A model generated the notes under the pieces. That model was not told the origin of the DNA and made no database searches. It saw only the letters and a list, made by a program, of their open reading frames with translations. A DNA stretch of 44,712 nucleotides from an uncultured Bacteroidales bacterium (lineage in GTDB: Bacteria; Bacteroidota; Bacteroidia; Bacteroidales; FEN-979). The first letter of the stretch is position 1; every line of letters begins with the position of its first letter. The stretch covers positions 1 through 44,712 of the forward strand of contig CAILVF010000042.1 of assembly GCA_903837605.1 (NCBI GenBank), written 5' to 3'. Made by a program: the position numbers and the translations under genes. Shown piece by piece: positions 26,388-34,024 of this stretch.

Positions 26388-26621
26388 TTAAATATTTAGC
26401 AAATCGGTTAGTTTAACTTGTAACGCTTTTGCGATCTTCCTAAGGTTCAGAATAGAAATATTTCTTTCACCTCTTTCGACGGAACCAATGTATGTCCTGT
26501 CCAAATCGCATGCAAAAGACAATTTCTCCTGAGAAAGATTGGCTTTAATTCGAAACCCTCTAATATGATTTCCAATTTGCTTTAGAAAAGTCCTCTCGTC
26601 CTTTGAGTATGTAGTACCCAT
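26388..26621 (-). CDS. Restriction-modification controller (C) protein, HTH XRE family
   Basis: A 77-aa single-domain regulator: IRGFRIKANLSQEKLSFACDL..TYIGSVERGERN is a classic XRE helix-turn-helix, and the size and LRKIAKALQVKLTDLL end match C proteins. These activate their own gene and the nuclease gene after a delay so that methylation comes first. The gene is directly upstream of the nuclease gene and has a C-box-like site in its promoter region. Confidence 0.9.
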   Translation of the reverse strand: MGTTYSKDERTFLKQIGNHIRGFRIKANLSQEKLSFACDLDRTYIGSVERGERNISILNLRKIAKALQVKLTDLLNI

Positions 26622-26627
26622 TATAGT

Positions 26628-26682
26628 AATTTTGTGTACAAAATTGCAAAATAGATGTATATAAGTCCACGGACTATAAGTA
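26628..26682 (-). promoter_or_regulatory. C-box operator and promoter region of the C-R operon
   Basis: On the minus strand ACTTATAGTCCGTGGACTTAT (within 26658-26682) matches the known C-box layout (ACTnnnAGT halves around GTCCGTGGAC-like centre, as in C.Esp1396I). It lies 37-61 bases before the C start. A second perfect dyad, AATTTTGT-GT-ACAAAATT (26628-26645), sits next to the start codon. Confidence 0.7.
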
Positions 26683-26868
26683 CCATATTAGGGATAAAGA
26701 AATTGACGACTCTTAAAAGGTCAATTTGGCTTTGGTATTGAAGTAAACCTGGGAAGATAGAAGGTGTTTTTGGAAAAATCTCTTAGGCCATCATGATTAT
26801 GCTATTACGATTAGGTTTCATCCAAAAAAAATAGTTAAACGATACGGTTTTTCTTGAAGGTTCGAATA

Positions 26869-28632
26869 TTAATCTGCTGCCCATCTGTATTCAAAATCTT
26901 CCTGACCTAAAACAAGCCCTTCTTTTAATTTTTGACTCACCTGTTGACCTCCAGGCATCATTGGCAACATTTGAAAATAATTTCTTATCGCGAAGTTAAT
27001 ACCTGCCAGACATGTTTTTGCTTTAATCCAATTCTGAGGGCTGAATACTCTATTTTGAGGTTGGACCTCATTAGCAGCTGCTTCAAGTGCCATATTCAAA
27101 CTCAACCCACTGATTTTTACAATTTCTTCAACAAGGCCATGCTGTTTCGCTTTTTCAATGCAGACATGCGGAGATGGAACACGATCTGCCATATTATTTG
27201 AAATGGAGAAGCACATCGAGATTGCATAAAGATGGTGATATGGTGCATATGCCTTCATTGCAAGCAATGTTCGATTAAGCGAGAGCGGATTTTTATCGGA
27301 CCATATTTTTAACACTTCTTTCATCCAGGTGTTTAAGGCTTGTGCATTGTCAGGTTTATAATCACGTTTGAAAAGTATTTCAAAATACTTGTCAAATATT
27401 TTGGTTTCACCATAAGAGATGTTCGGCCGCTGGGAATGCCATGCTATCAAATATTTACCAAAATCAGAAAGATCTATCTGGAAATTTTTGTCCTTATTGG
27501 CTGGTGCGAGTTCACCACGCTTCGTTATAAAATAGCCTGTGGGATATTTTAATTCAAAAGAACGCTTTAAATTTAATACTCTCTTATCATTACTGCGTAA
27601 ATCTCTTGGCTTAACAGCACTTTGAGAATTCGTGTTAATACTAATTCTATCTGCTCTTTCCCGTTGCGGGATTTCATAAAATCGAAACATCACATAAGTA
27701 TCCTCCAGTTTTTTAACCGGTTCGCTACAGCTTAATATTGTATTAAGAGACTGGCAACCGTTAACGACACTAAAGCCGTGCATTCTCATTTTAGTTCCAT
27801 TGATTTCCATCTTATTGCAGATGGCTGTGATACCGTTATGAAAGAAGAAAAAATCTTTGTGCTTGTCGCCAAGAATAGTCTGGCGTATGCCTTTATTAAC
27901 CGCATTGCTGGTTCCTAAACTTTGACGAACATTTTTTTGGAAAAGAGAGCCATCCTTGATACCTGGAAATGAGATACAGTCCTTCAATGGAACCGCAGCA
28001 ATAACTACTTGTGTGCCTGCAATTGTTTCAGTCATATATTTACAATCCGACAAATCAAGAGTATAATTAATTGAAGGATTGTCAGTTTCGAGTGCAAGCT
28101 CATATCGCCTGGTTAATTCAGATTCATCAACTAACGTAATTGTTGCATTCCAGTCCTCATTCTCAGATATCTTAGCTAATTCTATTTGAAAAGTTTCAAG
28201 ATCATTTTTAGCTGCGTCAGTCAGTTTAGACGTTGTGATTAGCTCAAAACAAATCTCATAATCGTCATCAAGAGCTTGAGCAACCTCAGAAAGTTTTCGT
28301 TGAAGCCTTGTATTTCCTACAACTTGCAATCTTTCTAAATCACGAAGCTGCATCCAGGATGCTAATACTTCTCTAAGAGGCTCAGCATCAACAATACCTC
28401 CGGAGATAAATTTTCCTTGAATAATATAGATAATAGACTTGTCATTATCTATTACAATTGCATCAATTTGCTTGTCATCAGCACCATCGGTAATATCATC
28501 CCGGGTTTCGTTCATGTCCCTCATATGGATATTACGCAGATACCATGCTACGAAACGCTGACCATCATTTGGGAAGTTTTGTTTGAAAAAATCTGCCTGA
28601 ATCTGTTCTTTGATTTTGTCGTAAATTGTCAT
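26869..28632 (-). CDS. AIPR-family (abortive infection phage resistance) protein
   Basis: A 587-aa protein with an N-terminal region resembling a nuclease-like fold (DDKQIDAIVIDNDKSIIYIIQGKF) and the AIPR core FFFHNGITAICNKMEI...GFSVVNGCQSLNTI at about residues 255-300. AIPR proteins are linked to abortive infection and often sit beside restriction-modification systems, but the mechanism is not well settled. DAIVIDxD...IxxIQGKF also resembles the D...(E/Q)xK pattern of restriction-like nucleases, so an active nuclease domain is possible. It is followed by the phage module on the same strand. Confidence 0.83.
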   Translation of the reverse strand: MTIYDKIKEQIQADFFKQNFPNDGQRFVAWYLRNIHMRDMNETRDDITDGADDKQIDAIVIDNDKSIIYIIQGKFISGGIVDAEPLREVLASWMQLRDLERLQVVGNTRLQRKLSEVAQALDDDYEICFELITTSKLTDAAKNDLETFQIELAKISENEDWNATITLVDESELTRRYELALETDNPSINYTLDLSDCKYMTETIAGTQVVIAAVPLKDCISFPGIKDGSLFQKNVRQSLGTSNAVNKGIRQTILGDKHKDFFFFHNGITAICNKMEINGTKMRMHGFSVVNGCQSLNTILSCSEPVKKLEDTYVMFRFYEIPQRERADRISINTNSQSAVKPRDLRSNDKRVLNLKRSFELKYPTGYFITKRGELAPANKDKNFQIDLSDFGKYLIAWHSQRPNISYGETKIFDKYFEILFKRDYKPDNAQALNTWMKEVLKIWSDKNPLSLNRTLLAMKAYAPYHHLYAISMCFSISNNMADRVPSPHVCIEKAKQHGLVEEIVKISGLSLNMALEAAANEVQPQNRVFSPQNWIKAKTCLAGINFAIRNYFQMLPMMPGGQQVSQKLKEGLVLGQEDFEYRWAAD

Positions 28633-28770
28633 AAATGCTTTTTTAGTATTGCGTGTAAATTTAACCTCAAACTCTTGTAATAGAATCGTTGACGTTGGTA
28701 CAAAGGGAAAATTAGTTTATCCTTATAACCTGGTAAAGTTACAAGGAAAATCAGGATTACAAAAACCTAA

Positions 28771-29403
28771 TTATTTGAAGAGCCAGCCTAATCGCAGGTT
28801 GCCGTAAATGCCATTGATGTAAAGGCCTCCGGCGGATATGGTGAGTTGATCTTTGATTACGAGCTGGGCGCCGGCTTCGAGGCCGGGGAATGTTCTGAAG
28901 GTATTGAAGGACATGCCGACATATGGGCCGATGCGGAATAGGGGTTGTTTTGGGATGGGTTTGGTAATGCATGTATCGACCTGCCGGGTGATGGTGATGA
29001 TATCTTTGGGCCAGGTGAAATCGGAGAATGTGATGGATTGTAGGTCGCCTTTGGCTTGCCAGCGGAAGCGGAGACCAAGTTGGCTGAATACGGAATCGTA
29101 CCAACATTCTCGGTAGGGGATCATGATTGTGTCATGAATGACTGTTTTAACTGGAATAGGTTTTATAACGATCTGGCTGAGCTGGTGAACGGTATCGTGG
29201 ATTATATCTATTTTAACGGGGGCATTTTTATATGTTGAGATCAGTGCGGCCTGATCACGAATTATCTTGTTTTTAGAAGAGTCGTGTAAAACCCGCTCCA
29301 ATATTACACCCCCGATAAGCAGGAAGGCCAGAATAATAGATATCCAGAAAAGGGGGCGGTTTATTGAACCGGAATTATTGGATGGATTCAAGGGTAAAAC
29401 CAC
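28771..29403 (-). CDS. Membrane protein of the lysis cassette, spanin-like (unknown)
   Basis: A 210-aa protein starting at a GTG two bases after the lysozyme stop. It has one N-terminal transmembrane helix (PLFWISIILAFLLIGGVIL), a periplasmic middle with repeated HDT motifs and a C-terminal part of amphipathic strands (IGPYVGMSF..., ISAGGLYINGIYGNLRLGWLF) ending in an aromatic residue, like an outer-membrane hairpin. An inner-membrane anchor with an outer-membrane-like tail would suit a spanin bridging both membranes in lysis. That is inference; similar proteins of unknown role occur in Bacteroidota phages. Confidence 0.6.
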   Translation of the reverse strand: MVLPLNPSNNSGSINRPLFWISIILAFLLIGGVILERVLHDSSKNKIIRDQAALISTYKNAPVKIDIIHDTVHQLSQIVIKPIPVKTVIHDTIMIPYRECWYDSVFSQLGLRFRWQAKGDLQSITFSDFTWPKDIITITRQVDTCITKPIPKQPLFRIGPYVGMSFNTFRTFPGLEAGAQLVIKDQLTISAGGLYINGIYGNLRLGWLFK

Positions 29404-29405
29404 GA

Positions 29406-29921
29406 TTAAAAGTATTTCAGTTCGTTGTGAATGTATAACCAGGCTTCGGACTTCCGCCTTTTAATAAGGCCTGGTGAGTCTTGTTTTTCTCCGGGTTCGT
29501 CGATCTGGCCATCATGATCATCGTCGATGCCGGGGGAACCTGCGCATTTTGTGTACATCAGGAAGGCATATTCAATGGAGGTGTTGGTATCACGGGCGTT
29601 GACATACCTGAGCAGGGAGGATTTCCTGAGGGCGTTGCAGCCAACATTATAGGCGAAGGATACCAGAGCATCGAATTGATATTGCATAAGGCGGATTGTA
29701 AGCATTTCGCTGAGCTGGTATTCGATTTTCCGGAGATCGTGCATCAGGAAGTCTCTGGCCTGCTTATAAGAGATCCGGTCCCCTTCTTTGACGGGGGTTC
29801 CGTCGGGATAGATGGTTGTGCCAATCCCGATCGTCCAGACGCCTGCGGGGCAGCGATAGGCCTGTGAGCAGAGACCTTCGTAATGCTCTATGAGGGCCAG
29901 GCCTTTTTCGGAGGTGGTCAT
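29406..29921 (-). CDS. Phage endolysin, GH24 lysozyme
   Basis: A 171-aa muramidase. The catalytic pattern E-8aa-(D/C)-5aa-T is met by Glu15, Cys24 and Thr30 (HYEGLCSQAYRCPAGVWTIGIGTT region), the Cys variant known from phage 21-type endolysins. FVSFAYNVG-like LVSFAYNVGCNALRKSSLL is the second family block. It has no signal peptide, so release depends on the holin, whose stop overlaps its ATG (ATGA). An insertion with DHDGQIDEPGE near residue 138 looks like a short acidic, possibly calcium-binding loop. Confidence 0.92.
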   Translation of the reverse strand: MTTSEKGLALIEHYEGLCSQAYRCPAGVWTIGIGTTIYPDGTPVKEGDRISYKQARDFLMHDLRKIEYQLSEMLTIRLMQYQFDALVSFAYNVGCNALRKSSLLRYVNARDTNTSIEYAFLMYTKCAGSPGIDDDHDGQIDEPGEKQDSPGLIKRRKSEAWLYIHNELKYF

Positions 29922-30151
29922 TTCTCGGTTTTTAAGGGAAAGCCCTGGCTATTCGTCAGGAAATTCTTGATCAGATAGGCAATGCCTGCTGCCAGTCCGG
30001 TTAAAAGGATGGGCTGGAAAAATGCCCAGGTGAAAGTCAAAGTACCGGCCTGGAGCGCCTGGTAAACTGCCGTGAGGATTGCGCCGATGACGGCAACAAG
30101 AAGACCTTTGAGAAGATCCATCCAGTTGAGGGTTAAAAAGGTTGAGTTCAT
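29918..30151 (-). CDS. Phage holin
   Basis: The start is placed at the ATG at 30149-30151, giving 77 aa; the longer frame upstream overlaps another gene. Two transmembrane helices (LLKGLLVAVIGAILTAVYQAL and FFQPILLTGLAAGIAYLI) and a charged tail (TNSQGFPLKTEK) are the class II holin pattern. It overlaps the endolysin start by four bases, the standard lysis order. Confidence 0.75.
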   Translation of the reverse strand: MNSTFLTLNWMDLLKGLLVAVIGAILTAVYQALQAGTLTFTWAFFQPILLTGLAAGIAYLIKNFLTNSQGFPLKTEK

Positions 30152-30161
30152 GGTTTGACTA

Positions 30162-30192
30162 TTTACGATGTACGATTTACGAATTACGAATG
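30162..30192. repeat. TTTACGA/ATTACGA microrepeat between phage genes
   Basis: Consecutive imperfect copies of TTTACGA and ATTACGA fill the gap between the holin and the 89-aa gene. Related tracts occur at 31721-31788, 32141-32175, 32664-32712 and 35391-35450. Confidence 0.8.
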
Positions 30193-30194
30193 CT

Positions 30195-30464
30195 TTATTT
30201 GGGATTCCGGAGATAGATTTGGATCTCGTCGATCTTTTTGAGGATTTCACGGGTGTCGGATTTGATATCAGAGCGCAGAGTTTCAATTTCGCGACTGTTA
30301 TCAGACTTATGAAAAACCAAATCCTGTTTGAGGTTGGTGAGTTCAACGTTAATCTCGGCCAGACGGATTTCCATGTGAACCCAAACGGAAACAATGGCCA
30401 CAAGAAACGTTAGCAGACTGATTGCCTGGGGAAGTGGGAGACCGAATATTTTCCATTCTTTCAT
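30195..30464 (-). CDS. Small membrane protein with coiled coil, holin-associated
   Basis: Start chosen at the ATG at 30462-30464 (MKEWKIFGLP), giving 89 aa; an upstream TTG lies inside the fibre gene. One transmembrane helix (ISLLTFLVAIVSVWVHM) is followed by a heptad-rich helix (LAEINVELTNLKQDLVFHK...IKKIDEIQIYL). The layout is that of small one-helix phage membrane proteins (antiholin- or Rz-like). It is located between the fibre and the holin. Function is not certain. Confidence 0.65.
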   Translation of the reverse strand: MKEWKIFGLPLPQAISLLTFLVAIVSVWVHMEIRLAEINVELTNLKQDLVFHKSDNSREIETLRSDIKSDTREILKKIDEIQIYLRNPK

Positions 30465-30495
30465 GACATAGGCATTAGGCGCTGGGCACTGGGGA

Positions 30496-31713
30496 TTAGG
30501 AGCCATAGAAGGCGACTTCGACCATTTCAATAAATGCTACCCAGCGAATTACTGTTTCGGCTGCACCAGTTACTGTGATTTTAAGAGCGCCATTTGAGGT
30601 ATCGGCCGTAACGGCAGCATCCCAGGCTGAAACACTTTCGGCAATCACGGTTTTTGTTACGGCTCCAATGAGAGCAGCTGAGGCTGAGGTTGCATCCTTT
30701 TTAATGAGACCTTTAAACTCATAGGCTGCTCCCTTTGTGTTATCATCGGTGGCAGCAACTACCATGATCCTGAAGGCATTCATCTTGTTATTCATTAGGA
30801 TGATGTTATCTTCTTCGCCAACCACAAGGTCCAAAGGCCCATCATCCTCAGTAGCGGCTCGGGCAATGATGTTCGTATACTGGGCTTCGCCAATTTCGCC
30901 GGGATTGCTGAATCCGCAGGAAGCCTTGGCATGCTGGTAGATGTTGTAGGTTTTTGCATTGCAACCTTCGACATGGGAATAATCGCTGGCACATTCATTT
31001 AAGGTGCCTTCGGCATGCCCGCCGACGCCTGAAACAATATTGCCATCGCCTTCGGCAAAGGCCGTTTCGGCAGAAATCACATGACTGGAACCATAGGCAA
31101 TGGACTTATTGCCACTCACCTGATGCTGATCACCAAAGGCCGAGCTGTGATCACCGGTAATTTCGTTATGCTCTCCTGCAACCAGACAGAATTGCCCGCT
31201 GACCTCATTATGAGATCCGGCTGCGGCCATAGAATTTGCACCAGACACCTGGTTATGCTGTCCGCCGGCAATGAAGGAACCGGCACCACTGGCAACCCTG
31301 CTGACCGATTCACGGACAAACTGAAAGTCGGTTGCATTAGCACCACGCGTATTGCCAGCCAGGGCCCCGGCTGATAAAGTTCCCTGTACCGCTTTAGAAC
31401 ATGTAGAAAGGTCCTGATCACCGGTATTACTACCGGAAACCGCGGCTAAGGCTGTGGCATTGGCGTGCACATGATCATTGGCATTGGAATGCTTCTTTAG
31501 GATTGCATCATCATAATCGGCCTGGAGGCCCAGGATGGCCTTAATGGCAGGACCGGTGCTTGCCAGGAAGTTGAGAATGCCCAGGCTGTCGAGCCAGGTT
31601 CGGATAATGCCTGACCTTGGACGATCAGGAGCTGACTCCTGCTTTGTAAAATCACGATAGTTTGTACTGCCGCGATTCTGCTGACCCATGAGAAAATATT
31701 TTGAACTGCCCAT
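30496..31713 (-). CDS. Phage fibre/spike with YadA-like head repeats
   Basis: A 405-aa protein. Residues about 150-265 contain around eight 14-residue repeats of the type GxxSxAxGxxHxVS (for example GANSMAAAGSHNEVS, GNKSIAYGSSHVIS), as in the YadA-head left-handed beta-roll trimer. The C-terminal 140 residues are strand-rich (ESVSAWDAAVTADTSNGAL, RWVAFIEMVE), likely a trimerising tip. This is the only candidate host-binding protein in the phage module. It could decorate the head or form a short spike at the portal. Confidence 0.78.
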   Translation of the reverse strand: MGSSKYFLMGQQNRGSTNYRDFTKQESAPDRPRSGIIRTWLDSLGILNFLASTGPAIKAILGLQADYDDAILKKHSNANDHVHANATALAAVSGSNTGDQDLSTCSKAVQGTLSAGALAGNTRGANATDFQFVRESVSRVASGAGSFIAGGQHNQVSGANSMAAAGSHNEVSGQFCLVAGEHNEITGDHSSAFGDQHQVSGNKSIAYGSSHVISAETAFAEGDGNIVSGVGGHAEGTLNECASDYSHVEGCNAKTYNIYQHAKASCGFSNPGEIGEAQYTNIIARAATEDDGPLDLVVGEEDNIILMNNKMNAFRIMVVAATDDNTKGAAYEFKGLIKKDATSASAALIGAVTKTVIAESVSAWDAAVTADTSNGALKITVTGAAETVIRWVAFIEMVEVAFYGS

Positions 31714-31720
31714 ATGAAGT

Positions 31721-31788
31721 GATTTACGATTTACGAAGCCCGAATTACGATTTCATTAACGATTTACGAATTATGAATTATGAATTAG
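31721..31788. repeat. TTACGAA microrepeat tract
   Basis: A 68-bp tract of ATTTACGA, GAATTACGA and AATTATGA units in the gap between the fibre gene and the 115-aa gene, touching the 3' end of the latter. Confidence 0.8.
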
Positions 31789-32132
31789 GTCATGATGACA
31801 TACATTTTATCGAGGCTGCCTGTTTTGGCTTCGCCTACGTCCATAGAGAACTGAATCCAGGTAGTGAGGAGGTCAGCAACATTGAGAGTCATTGAGGTAA
31901 AATCCTTATCGAGGGTGATGGTAATGGGTGCATCATCCTCGTTGACGCAGGCATCAAAATTGAACCCGTCGAGGCTCTGATTCATTGACATTACAATATC
32001 ATCATCAAGACTGCTATAGACGAACTGAATGGTGAGTTTTGTAGCACCATTAGGAATCTGGATATAAGGAGTGCTGGCATTCCCGGCTGAAACGGGAAGC
32101 GAACATTGAATCATTCTGCGGGCGATAGACAT
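31785..32132 (-). CDS. Phage structural protein, 115 aa (unknown)
   Basis: A 115-aa strand-rich protein without signal peptide or membrane segment (IQFVYSSLDDDIVMSMNQSLDGFNFDA). Located between the connector-type gene and the fibre gene, it is probably a minor virion protein such as a head decoration or a spike base. Its pattern of short strands fits a beta-sandwich. I do not recognise the family. Confidence 0.62.
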   Translation of the reverse strand: MSIARRMIQCSLPVSAGNASTPYIQIPNGATKLTIQFVYSSLDDDIVMSMNQSLDGFNFDACVNEDDAPITITLDKDFTSMTLNVADLLTTWIQFSMDVGEAKTGSLDKMYVIMT

Positions 32133-32140
32133 GGCTTTTT

Positions 32141-32175
32141 GATTTACGAATTACGAAGGACGATTTACGATTTTC
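32141..32175. repeat. TTACGAA microrepeat tract
   Basis: Copies of ATTTACGA and ATTACGAA fill the gap between the 115-aa and 156-aa genes. Confidence 0.8.
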
Positions 32176-32188
32176 GGGTATTCAATTA

Positions 32189-32659
32189 TTATGTGACTCT
32201 GAAGCCTGAGACTCTTTTGGAGGCGGGGGCTGTGTATAATGGATAATTCTGGGCGATGACGTATTCCTGCAGGAGTGTTTGTTTGGAACGGGCAATAGAA
32301 AGTACTTCCTGCATGGTGTCGCGGCGATGGTCCCTTGGGAGCAATACTGCGGTGGAGATTTCAACCAGGGCGGGTGACAATGCCGGATCGGCGCCGGGGG
32401 TGTACTGCGCTGTTTCGAGCAGCTGCTGGTTGAGCATGGCATATTTGACAAAGAAAGCGAGGCAGGGCTTTATATACGATGTAATCAGAGTCGAGTAATC
32501 ACCCGGGTTTGTAACGACATCGTTGTACAAGGCAGCAGTCAATACGGGTTTTACATACCTGAGTTCGGCGGTTTGAATGACTTCGGATTTGATCATCGTG
32601 GGATCGAGCTCGGTGACGTAGGCGAGGGTAATTACTTCCGATGAGGTGATTAAGGACAT
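32189..32659 (-). CDS. Head-completion/connector-type phage protein
   Basis: A 156-aa mostly helical protein: an N-terminal ITSSEVITLAYVTELDPTMIK segment that resembles the Gp6-like connector start, a long helix (SYIKPCLAFFVKYAMLNQQLL) and a basic end (SKRVSGFRVT). It follows the portal in gene order, the usual position of head-tail connector or adaptor proteins. If right, it is the last recognisable head protein, and no tail protein follows. Confidence 0.6.
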   Translation of the reverse strand: MSLITSSEVITLAYVTELDPTMIKSEVIQTAELRYVKPVLTAALYNDVVTNPGDYSTLITSYIKPCLAFFVKYAMLNQQLLETAQYTPGADPALSPALVEISTAVLLPRDHRRDTMQEVLSIARSKQTLLQEYVIAQNYPLYTAPASKRVSGFRVT

Positions 32660-32663
32660 TTTT

Positions 32664-32712
32664 TATGAATATCGAATATTGAACATTGAATGTTGAATGT
32701 CGAAGTATTTAA
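32664..32712. repeat. ATTGAATGTTGAA-type microrepeat tract
   Basis: Short repeats of the ATCGAATATTGAACATTGAATGTTGAA type fill the gap between the portal and the 156-aa gene. Confidence 0.7.
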
Positions 32713-32715
32713 ATA

Positions 32716-33981
32716 TCATATGTTTAGTGTGTCGGAGGAGGGGTAGATATTTTTTAATTGGAGTACCAGGAGTTTTTGGACGGGGTCGGTTTTGTCGTAG
32801 TCGAGGCCGGTGTCGCGGCGTATTTCCCATACGTATTTCATGGGGTTGATGCGGGAGATGGGCGGGGTGTTGATGAATTCGAAGTCTTTGAACTGCAGGT
32901 TGCAATCTGAGAGTGAGGTTTCCAGGGATTGTATAAAGACTTCCTGGATGGGATGGATGACGGTGGAAATGGCAATATCGTACTCATTGAGGATACGTCC
33001 GGAGTCGAATCCGGCTTTTTCGTCGGAGTAGGGAGTTAGGGTGCGGAACCAGTTGTGAATGGTGATAAGGGAGATTTCGGACTGCTTGTGCAGACTGGTC
33101 CAATTGTCTTCCTTATCACGGTTGAAAGAAATGAACTTTGCTTCCTGGGAACTGATGCCGGGCCCAAGATCGGAAAGATACTGAATGATGATTTCGTTGG
33201 CCTTGGAACTGAGAGCGCCTTTATACTGTTGAAACATGGCGTCAAGTTCGTCGGCTGCTTCATCAGAGTTCACTCCCGGGATCACCAGGAGGCCGGGAGT
33301 GGCAAAAGAAGATTCAAGGCGGGTCTGATTCCAAATATTGGTAAGGCCCGAGATGATGACATTACGGATGCCTGCAAAATAGGACGGAATACCGTAGTAA
33401 AAGAATTCAGGCTCGTAATCTTTGATCTGCACAACAGAATGCAGCAATCCGTCGGAACCCTTTGAAAATTCAGGAAAAAGCGCAATGGTTTGCAGATCCT
33501 TGTCATCCTTGCCCTTAATCAAATCCCAACAGGGATGGATCAGAACCTGTTTGCCATCGACATGCAAGCGTACCCGGGAAGCATCCTGATGGTAGACAAA
33601 GACAAAGGACCTTTTTGAATTGGAAACCAGCTCATAATAACAGTTTCCAAATGTGAGGAAATCAAAACACAGCTTCTTCAAGGTGTACAAAAACGGTTCC
33701 CGGATATTATTGGAAAGGTTGATAAAGGCTGAAGTTACCGGATCGGAAGACTGGATGCCCTGGCCAATAATGTAATTGGTTTTTGAATTCAGGATTGCCC
33801 GGTGAACAGGAACCTCCCGGGCCAGTTTGATCAACTGGCGGGGGAGGGCGTTATCATCCCCAAAGGGAATGTAATCTTGATAATTGGTCCGAGAAGCTAT
33901 ATAGTCTGTATCGAACAAATCAAGGACAGGAGCATAATTGAACTCGAAAAAGCGGGTCGTTTGAATTTTCTTAGCGCACAT
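32716..33981 (-). CDS. Phage portal protein
   Basis: A 421-aa protein with the portal-family start: DYIPFGDDNALPRQLIKLAREVPVHRAILNSKTNYIIGQGI (FGDDN...P..L..L....P.H..I...K..Y..G) and a long C-terminal helix ending in DPVQKLLVLQLKNIYPSS. It would form the dodecameric channel for DNA packaging. It sits directly downstream of the capsid gene. It is somewhat shorter than many portals, with no sign of truncation. Confidence 0.88.
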   Translation of the reverse strand: MCAKKIQTTRFFEFNYAPVLDLFDTDYIASRTNYQDYIPFGDDNALPRQLIKLAREVPVHRAILNSKTNYIIGQGIQSSDPVTSAFINLSNNIREPFLYTLKKLCFDFLTFGNCYYELVSNSKRSFVFVYHQDASRVRLHVDGKQVLIHPCWDLIKGKDDKDLQTIALFPEFSKGSDGLLHSVVQIKDYEPEFFYYGIPSYFAGIRNVIISGLTNIWNQTRLESSFATPGLLVIPGVNSDEAADELDAMFQQYKGALSSKANEIIIQYLSDLGPGISSQEAKFISFNRDKEDNWTSLHKQSEISLITIHNWFRTLTPYSDEKAGFDSGRILNEYDIAISTVIHPIQEVFIQSLETSLSDCNLQFKDFEFINTPPISRINPMKYVWEIRRDTGLDYDKTDPVQKLLVLQLKNIYPSSDTLNI

Positions 33982-34024
33982 CTTAATGTCATTGACAGAT
34001 TGAATGTGGGAATGAGTAATTTAT

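Noticed and set aside
30465..30530. Longer version of the 89-aa membrane protein
   Set aside because: It would begin at a TTG inside the fibre gene; the ATG at 30462-30464 gives a sensible short cytoplasmic start.
30496..31713. Diversity-generating retroelement acting on the fibre
   Set aside because: No reverse transcriptase gene and no template repeat of the fibre's end were found.
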